64,000 nt of DNA from Symbiodinium sp. CCMP2592 (Eukaryota > Sar > Dinophyceae > Suessiales > Symbiodiniaceae): positions 322,501 to 386,500 of the forward strand of contig CAJNDT010006001.1 of assembly GCA_905221615.1 (NCBI GenBank). The letters are read 5' to 3'. The position numbers and the translations under genes were made by a program. This document shows, piece by piece, positions 27,601 to 33,900 of the stretch. The notes beneath the pieces are model-generated. The model saw only the letters and a list, made by a program, of their open reading frames with translations, had not been told where the DNA came from and did no database searches. Numbering within the stretch: the first letter of the stretch is position 1; the number at the start of each line of letters is the position of its first letter.

Positions 27601-29999
27601 CTTTGGGCTTCACGATACAACCAATCCTTACAAAAGGGAAACACAACCGGTCAGATGCCCAGGTCCAAAAGATCGCTGACAAGCGAAAGGCTTACAAGCA
27701 GCGTAATGCTGAATACTGGGGTTACAACGATTCATTCGTTTACTCATCCGGCAACAGCTGGTACGACAAATCGCAACCATCAGGTAGCCATCACAGATAT
27801 GGAAGATTCTGGGAGTGGCCACAGCCTGAACGTCCCAGCGAGCCTGAAGGTCCTCCTCCAAGAAGGAACCAGGAATCATCGTCCTCTTCACAACAAGATC
27901 TACCAAGATCAAGGTCCAGGCCTCAAAGAACCAATATTGTTGACAAGCTCAACATGTCTTTGGAAGAGCTGGATGGACTAGAAGAAGAACCGTCACCAAC
28001 AAAAAGTGACATCGAAGAACACGAAAGAGAAACATCAAACTTGATGTCTGCTCAGAGAGATGAAGAGGAACAAGAGGACGAATCCTCCAGCCGGAGAAGA
28101 AGAAGGAAGGCATCGCGTCCACCGTCTGCTCCGAGCGGCAAGGCACTCAGAACAGCTGCTACAGCAGCGGGGTTGTCGGGCTGGTTCGGACACCGCAACC
28201 GAGGTGGAGCGAACGCAGAGTCTATCAAGACTGATGAAACTTCACTTCCAAACTCACTAACCAGTGAGCAGGACTTCTCCGTCTTCAGCATCGCGTGGAA
28301 TGTGTTCCTGCTGCTAATGGGCTTACACTGGATGTGGAAGCAGATTACCAGGCCTCCTATCAGATGTATGGAGCGCCAACAACCAAAATCAAAAGCAGCA
28401 GCGAACCAAAGAGTTCCATTCCTCGAACCCGAGGATGAACCGCAGACGCGTGAACCTTTAGGACCCAACAGGGTCAATTCCGGAGAAACAACTGATCTGC
28501 GACCTATCTGGCATACTTCCCGAAGCGAAGTCTACCATCTCTCAGACAGCTGTTACCAGCTCAAGCAAGCAAGAGATGTTTGCAAGAAGGTGCTGTGCAA
28601 AAACTGCCTCCATGCAGTACAAGTTGCGGAGATTCGCAGGAACGATCCTTTCCAAAGAGGTGATACACGACCACGTGGCACCGAAAGAGACATTGAGCGC
28701 TTCCAGACCTACGATGATGCAAGTAACACTCCTCACATGACACAATTGTTCAAGGATGCCTTGCATGCACAAATGGCCGAAGAAGCCATGCAGATTACCT
28801 ACACATCGATCCCCAAGGGATCCTCGGCAAAGGCCAGAGGTACATCTGCACTCTCAAGTGCCGCATCGTCATCAGCGCCCAAGGCAATGCCACCAGGGCC
28901 TAACAAGGCAAACATATCACCTCCACCTAAGAGTCCTCCGCCAAAGGCGAAAGGAACAGTACCTTCTGATCCTCCAAGACCAAAAGGTCCTACCAGAAGA
29001 GGAGGTCAAAATCGGCGCATTCAACGAAAGGCAGCTAGAGAAGCCCACAACAGTGGACTCTGCACCTATGCAGACGCTGCACTTGACGAAGCCAATCAAG
29101 GCCAGGCAATTAACGTTACGTGCCGAAACATAGTAGCAAGACACGTCAGCTCTATCGATGCAACGGTAGAAGCAGCCGGCCAGTTTACACAACGCGTGCT
29201 ACAGCACGTAGAAACATATGATGAAGAGGAACCGTGGAGCACGGAGTTCCTACCAGTCGTGGAAGTCCTATTCAGGAACTTAAGCGGCGACGAAACAACT
29301 GTCATACATGACAATCAAACGGTAACTATGCCTCTTGCGAAATACACAGACCTCCTCAGAATCGCACAATCATTGCGAAGCTCTATCCAGAGAGACAAGG
29401 AGGAAAGGAAGGAACATCTTGACACCATCCAAGATACTCTATCCAGAGTGGAAATCCTTCTAACAGCACTGAAGGACTCAAGGACAGTCTTTAACCAATT
29501 GGTCCATTCCTCACTAGAGATAGAGCGAAGAAATAACAATCTCAAAAATGTCCTCGAGACACTCTTTGACGACCAAAGCTCTGAGGAAGACCAGTCAGAA
29601 TCTGACAATGAAGAAGTCCTAACTCCTTCTGCAGCACAGTACTGGAATAGCCTTTATGCCCACGCCTTATCTCCTTCAGGAGATGAAAGTGAAAGATCAT
29701 GGGCGTCCTCAGACGGACAGCTTGAAAGAAGAAGGGCTGAACGGGCAAAGGCTAAGCAGCCGCAACCGGCAAAAGCCAAGGCAACTCCAGCCAGCTCACA
29801 AGCTGCTCCAAAGGCCGAGCCAAAGGCGACAACATCCAAGCATGGATATGATACTGCAGTTGCCGCCTTCACCAGGGCGGAGAACAGATTACTCGGAATC
29901 TTTTCAAGTTCCGAAGAAGACCACTCAGACCCGGATGAGCCACATCCGAACGTCTACGCTCGAGCCTATGATCCAAACCTGGATCCAAATCTGAGATAA
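24525..29999 (+). CDS. E1 ORF3, main part: cysteine finger, EEP nuclease, TM segment, coiled coil
   Basis: Open for 1824 codons (authentic coding from about 24602). Numbered from 24525, 30-290 is acidic/Ser-rich and probably disordered. C400-x2-C403-x7-C411-x2-C414-x4-C419-x2-C422 is a cross-brace-like zinc finger. About 590-1030 is an EEP-superfamily domain with N592, E637, H838/N840, G-D872-L-N874 and a D1020..D1022-W-H1024 SDH-like end. About 1090-1240 is basic/acidic low complexity with an Arg run. 1251-1271 is one hydrophobic, probably membrane-spanning segment. H1338/C1343/C1353/C1358/C1361 form a metal-site-like motif. About 1605-1690 is a coiled coil. The position downstream of pol is where env-like genes sit, but no envelope protein family is recognised. 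Confidence 0.8.
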   Translation: MVGRPLLRTNAVSDLRVEEMVLKLRQEIESTLRKMSRRNLPPEPPKARSSHKKSFSLPNTEADTAPNLEQTASAGEVPPKTETTAKEIHPRSKLARQAEADKDPDSLMGQLWNSDGTRSATEVLKITTGHKPPEPVQDTSANVVPPKEESSGTETEPEEPDPNQDCDEESDVESASSEKSEKSEKSSKSSSSSELRVDVNPSHKTNSAPAASEEKKESPTEEITEKLEKVKLDQPKPETEYVQSSDEEPRKPKSPKKEKEKFLVLFDPETETYYRVNRSKLNLEYEEPADEEDLVREHERISARIRENTKHRISKSPSNPAMQQEMQERIWVSRWNRKIRSPLMIKDSEAPDEEEWDRPRESASSSSAPPNKERFVGVRRTAMSLNQRIRMLPRPDNPLCDLCKQPTGYFCYSCGTIVCADCRLTPQGKQRMCECVLPIDCLETSKVRAGMTSEERQFLYEAILTHEDVDLAVQKINMYCEHARSLFEKDHPGVDPCSLDDIRNNPPNTYDSSTEAPTLEEYKSINKSHINIKDSRTSHPASFLSLTGYEDKLVLDAHYEIVRNRMAGVNEKREYIEGSNPDSVSLNLVVFNWGNMDRAPVPAGNPKKKLKPEKGFDYHPLIDMCFNNSAHITLVLEAGALASEYSIATMRQHEYRGMLIHSPPKEPEAPSMYIGVKGDPTTDIALVHHFYRHRTMKPKNGGPKKRLWACHGAVCRLTFGYHSTIPEAKEWVHPYSGQRMTRDEFMQIIGYDPLKGKNPDKDGPTDGSYLSPEACLTLSNLDPSPVLCEWNGHVEGDEPPEEDFESYAEIFSQEASNDLDEMWCTKGPYKVITIAIVHFNSFMTHKEEQRRELVNAFLNEILPFKPDVIAGDLNNIASRLTLKGGDVHPRNSLFSLYLEKKLAAFNKIAGRHSQVRHLCLNNSDQHRLARADRLPADPAKKVADLDCINSYILDWSKTPHTASPSPREVTPAAERTYWERISDMWQDTNNNRDIDIRLFVSVKQYYSTFSNLDLWLSPSDKDWHSPLGFTIQPILTKGKHNRSDAQVQKIADKRKAYKQRNAEYWGYNDSFVYSSGNSWYDKSQPSGSHHRYGRFWEWPQPERPSEPEGPPPRRNQESSSSSQQDLPRSRSRPQRTNIVDKLNMSLEELDGLEEEPSPTKSDIEEHERETSNLMSAQRDEEEQEDESSSRRRRRKASRPPSAPSGKALRTAATAAGLSGWFGHRNRGGANAESIKTDETSLPNSLTSEQDFSVFSIAWNVFLLLMGLHWMWKQITRPPIRCMERQQPKSKAAANQRVPFLEPEDEPQTREPLGPNRVNSGETTDLRPIWHTSRSEVYHLSDSCYQLKQARDVCKKVLCKNCLHAVQVAEIRRNDPFQRGDTRPRGTERDIERFQTYDDASNTPHMTQLFKDALHAQMAEEAMQITYTSIPKGSSAKARGTSALSSAASSSAPKAMPPGPNKANISPPPKSPPPKAKGTVPSDPPRPKGPTRRGGQNRRIQRKAAREAHNSGLCTYADAALDEANQGQAINVTCRNIVARHVSSIDATVEAAGQFTQRVLQHVETYDEEEPWSTEFLPVVEVLFRNLSGDETTVIHDNQTVTMPLAKYTDLLRIAQSLRSSIQRDKEERKEHLDTIQDTLSRVEILLTALKDSRTVFNQLVHSSLEIERRNNNLKNVLETLFDDQSSEEDQSESDNEEVLTPSAAQYWNSLYAHALSPSGDESERSWASSDGQLERRRAERAKAKQPQPAKAKATPASSQAAPKAEPKATTSKHGYDTAVAAFTRAENRLLGIFSSSEEDHSDPDEPHPNVYARAYDPNLDPNLR
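26280..27640 (+). other. EEP (DNase I/APE-like) nuclease domain of ORF3
   Basis: The motif order matches the endonuclease/exonuclease/phosphatase superfamily: V-F-N-W-G-N (metal-site Asn), L-V-L-E-A-G (Glu), I-V-H-F-N-S (His/Asn), V-I-A-G-D-L-N-N (the GDxN motif) and S-D-K-D-W-H-S-P (SDH-like terminus). Insertions between motifs make it longer than the usual 250-300 residues. EEP domains are normal in non-LTR elements, where they nick the target, but LTR elements integrate by integrase and do not carry one. The same motifs are intact in E3 (56025-57370). Confidence 0.65.
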
Positions 30000-30306
30000 G
30001 AGAATCTCAGAGTTTCACAATAGTGACTCACAAAGCTCTAACAAGAGCAAAGTGAAAGGCTGCATAATTCGATGTAGAAAACATCACTAGACATGATCTT
30101 GTACAGATGATCTCTCTGACCAACATGCATGAGTGTGTGTGCAAAATGAGTGGAGTGTCCTCAGCAGTGTACTTCAGTGCTATACCTAGCATAAATAACA
30201 TGCTGTTTTTATCATGAGTCCAAACTCCGCAACTGTGACAGTGGGCATAATAGTATATGTGTGAATGTGCGGCCATGCTTCCGGTAAAAGAAAATTAGTG
30301 TCTGTT
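30000..30306 (+). promoter_or_regulatory. E1 3' untranslated region and 3' polypurine-like tract
   Basis: 307 nt with no frame. TAAAAGAAAATTAGTGTCTG (30285-30304) sits two bases before the 3' LTR and is the likely plus-strand primer region. It nearly repeats 22913-22932. AGAATCTCAGAG just after the stop is a small direct/inverted motif. Confidence 0.5.
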
Positions 30307-30554
30307 TGAAACCATAAACCTCTAAAGGGGTAGCTCTAACAGGTACCTACAGCAATGGCTGCATGCTCATACATATACATTCCGCTGCCCATTGGCTCAC
30401 AGTGGTTTTACCATATTGAGACAAGACAAGCTCTCCTTGCGTAGCAAGACAAAACAACTACTGTCCGTGTGCAGGGCGCTGCCCTTTGATCCTTAGGGAA
30501 TAACAGGTCATACACCTCCTCACAAGGAGTATCCCTTGGGGGTGTATCGGCACA
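30307..30554 (+). repeat. E1 3' LTR
   Basis: 248 bp, TG..CA. Compared with the 5' LTR it lacks one A, has CAGG for CTGG near 30505 and has TCAC for TTAC in the hairpin loop. It is directly followed by a 20-bp G/A tract. Confidence 0.9.
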
Positions 30555-30574
30555 GGGGGGGGGAGGGAGGGGGG
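30555..30574. other. 20-bp G-rich spacer between E1 and E2
   Basis: GGGGGGGGGAGGGAGGGGGG is all that separates the E1 3' LTR from the E2 5' LTR. It resembles the poly-G tracts on the outer sides of E1 and E3. Confidence 0.85.
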
Positions 30575-30821
30575 TGAAACCATAAACCTCTAAAGGGGTA
30601 GCTCTAACAGGTACCTACAGCAATGGCTGCATGCTCATACATATACATTCCGCTGCCCATTGGCTCAAGTGGTTTTACCATATTGAGACAAGACAAGCTC
30701 TCCTTGCGTAGCAAGACAAAACAACTACTGTCCGTGTGCAGGGCGCTGCCCTTTGATCCTTAGGGAATAACTGGTCATACACCTCCTAACAAGGAGTATT
30801 CCTTGTGGGTGTATCGGCACA
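30575..30821 (+). repeat. E2 5' LTR
   Basis: 247 bp. Relative to the other copies it has one base lost (GGCTCAAGTGG), an A in the hairpin loop (CTCCTAACAAGGAG) and TATTCCTTGTGGG in place of TATCCCTTGGGGG. The hairpin stems are unchanged. Confidence 0.9.
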
Positions 30822-30923
30822 GTTTTCTGGTAGCGGAGCCCGGAAAGGGCCGCCCGCCTCACAAAGTCCGCTACAGCGGTCGGCCTCGCCGAACGCTTAA
30901 CCAAGCGGATAAGAGGCAGCACA
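30822..30923 (+). promoter_or_regulatory. E2 leader with primer-binding site
   Basis: TGGTAGCGGAGCCC at 30828-30841 is identical to the E1 primer site, with the same CCGCTACAGCGGT hairpin before the ATG at 30924. Confidence 0.7.
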
Positions 30924-33900
30924 ATGTCGAGCTCGCATAGCGAAGCCGACGGCAGTTCCCAGTCCTCCGGGGGATATGAGAACGAAGAGACCTCCCAAGG
31001 TCCAGCTACTTATGTCGCACAGTCATATGCAACATCTGACCGCATGCTTGCATCATTAGGCATAACGCCTAAGATCGCGCCTGCCTATGATGGCACCACC
31101 TCGTGGTTTGAGTATGAACAGTTGATTGACGACTGGTGCGACATAACAACGCTGGATGACACCAAAAGAGGTCCGTCTCTCAAGACGAGGCTCTCCGGAT
31201 TGGCCGCAGTACAAAAGGAATCACTGAACCGAGAAAGGCTTGCAGCCCCAGATGGAGTAGATTACTTCAAGAAGAAGATGCGTCCATTTTTCGTGAAAGG
31301 AGAACAGTACGTTTTCCTGTGGCGTTTCCTCGGCCTATTCAAGGCATGGAAGGGCAACCAAGACTTTGTGACTTGGATTGCTAAGTTTGAGATCGTGCTA
31401 CAGCGCGTGAGAAACTCATGGATGGATCTCTTACCAGAGATAGTTCTGGAAGATGCCCATCCGGATTTCATGCAGGCTGTGCAGGCAGATCAAACCTTCA
31501 TGCGCCTACAGGATGCAACCGAGAGAGACACATACGCCGCACGTTTCTTCGAAACATGGAACAAGGAACGCCTTGATAATCATCGAAGAGCGTTTCCTCT
31601 AAATGATAATCTCCTAGCTCTCCTCTTCCTAGTGCAGTCCGACCTAAATGAGATGCAACGTGAGAGGTTGGTAACAGCATTGACCAACCAAGGTTACCGA
31701 ATTGAGACCTACACGTACCCTATAGTACGGCAGACCATGTTCGATCAGTTCTCAACGACCAGAACTGGTCTGCAGGATCCCAATATTCGGCACACTTCTC
31801 ACAAGAAGGACCGCCATGGAAGGAGAGATCAACGCCGCAAACGCGGAGGTCGAAACTTCCTCATCCTCGATCAGGGTGAATACGACGGAGTCGATGGATT
31901 CTGGCTTCAAGACGAAGACACCCTTGAGGAAGGCTTTCTTGCCGCCGAGGATGAAGAAGCTGTCTTCTGGACAGTTGACGACCATGAGGCCTTCGTTGCA
32001 AGGAGATTCAAAAAGGGAAGAAGACCAAGAATGCGTCCCGGATCACCGGGAAGAGCAAAGGGTGGCAAGCGAAAAGGACGTGGCCGTTTTAGGTCATACC
32101 GCGGAAAAGGGAGAGCCAACCAGGCAGAACATGATCCAACTGATTCCAGCTATTTCGGTAAAGGTAAAAGGAAAAAAAAAGGAAAAGGTGGAAAAGGCAA
32201 AGGAAAAGGAAAGGACAAAGGAGATAAAGGAAGCTCCTTCAAGGGTACAAAATCAAAAGGCAAAGGTAAGGATACAGCTAAGTCTGCCTCCTTACAAGGA
32301 GACCAAACTGGATCTCCACAGGCCTATGAAAGTTCCACCGCACCGAGCTGGGATTCATGGTATGAGGACAGTTATTATACTGACTCCAGTTGGAATTATG
32401 CCGCTTATGACGATCAAACGTCTTATACATACTATGCATCACAAGCCTCACGAAGAAAGACACGGAAAAAGAAGAGAAGAAATCAAGCAGGATCATCAGG
32501 TAGAGGCACAGATCCGAGCGCGCACCAAGAACCCGTGTACAACTCATCAGTGAGTTACGCGCCCCAGGTTTTTGAACCATCCGAGGGGCAAGGTGTGGAG
32601 ACTGCAACAGCAGTGTTTCCGTTGCAGCACACCGTCCTATCTGCTCTCACCGAGCGGATCAATCTTGATAAGAGCCCTACCTTTGTCATACTTGACTCTG
32701 GTTGTACTAGGGCTATGGGTTCCCGCTATGCGGTGAACAGGCTTATCAAGGCCGTGAAGCAACATGCCCCAGGCATGATTGATTTCACTTTTTCACCTTC
32801 GAACACGAAGTTCTCTTTCGCAGATAGTGAAACAGCTCTTATCAAGGAGCGTGTAACTCTATGGTTTAACACAACTCCAAGAAGAGATACAACCATAGAA
32901 GTTTTGGATCAGGGAAGAGTCCCCATTTTGTTCTCCATTGAACAGATGAGAAATCTAAGAATGACCCTCGAGTGTAGTCCAACAGCTGACCTAGCAACGT
33001 GTGAAGCTTTCGGTTTGTATAAAACCCCTCTTCCGATTAGTACCAATAACCATTTGGTATTGGACCTTCTAGGCTTTGCTTCCACCAGGAAGTACCTTCC
33101 TAAGTCAGGTACATCGTTCCGTGCGACGGAGACTGCTCTAGGAGCCAATAAGCCTTATGTTAGGATACCGGAAGGTCGCTGTCCAGCCTGTGCCGGACAG
33201 AAAAAGGCTCACACGTACCTCAAGGGTTGTGACAGAGCACCTGAGGGAGCCGCTGATCCACCACCGAAGAGGATTTCAGGGAAAAAGAAGCCTCTTTCAT
33301 CTGATCCGGCAGAATCATCTGCCAAGAAACTTGATCCACCAGAACCATCTGGTGATGTTCCTGAGCCTTCCGGACCATCGGAACCATCATCAGGCTCTAG
33401 GGACAAACCTGCAGAATCCTCTGCACCACATGAACCTCCAGAAGAAGAAAGACTTGAGGTTCCACCTGCGAAGATAAAGACTCCAAAGGGTCTTAAAAAC
33501 CTTCTGAAGAAATCCCGCAAATATGCGGTTAAACCTCCTGTTGAAGAGAAGTCTAAGGTCCCAGGAGCTGATGACGGGACGGAGGTAAGACCACTTGAGT
33601 CAAGAGAATACCCGGCTCCTGGTACAGACTCACCTACAGGTGAAGAGATTGTCGCAGAACCATCGCCATCTCTTCCCATTGCTCTTCGCAGGATTCATGA
33701 GAAGCTTAAGGACCCTGTAGAACTCTATAAGCTTCACCTTAAGCACCGTCATATGAGTACGGATCAGTTCAAGCGACGCACAAAAGCCTTACAGATCCCA
33801 AAGGAGATCTACGAGCTATATGACCAACTGGTCAAAAAGTGTTCAGCCTGCCAGGAACATGTGAGAGCTCCTTCGAGAGCGAAGATTTCTGGTCTAAGAT

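Larger units (their letters stand above)
14636..30554 (+). mobile_element. E1: complete 15.9-kb Ty1/copia LTR retrotransposon with a third large ORF
   Basis: Bounded by 249- and 248-bp LTRs starting TG and ending CA. The order inside is leader/primer site, gag-pol (14987-22854), spacer, ORF3 (23078-29999), short 3' untranslated region. The integrase-before-reverse-transcriptase order marks it as copia rather than gypsy. Both flanks are G-runs, so a 5-bp GGGGG target duplication is possible but cannot be proven in a homopolymer. The two LTRs differ at about three positions. It carries three single-base deletions relative to E2/E3, one in gag-pol and two in ORF3. Confidence 0.93.

Noticed and set aside
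23078-29999. ORF3 as a viral envelope gene
   Set aside because: The position and one hydrophobic segment fit, but there is no signal peptide, fusion-peptide-like region or known envelope family, and enzyme-like domains dominate.
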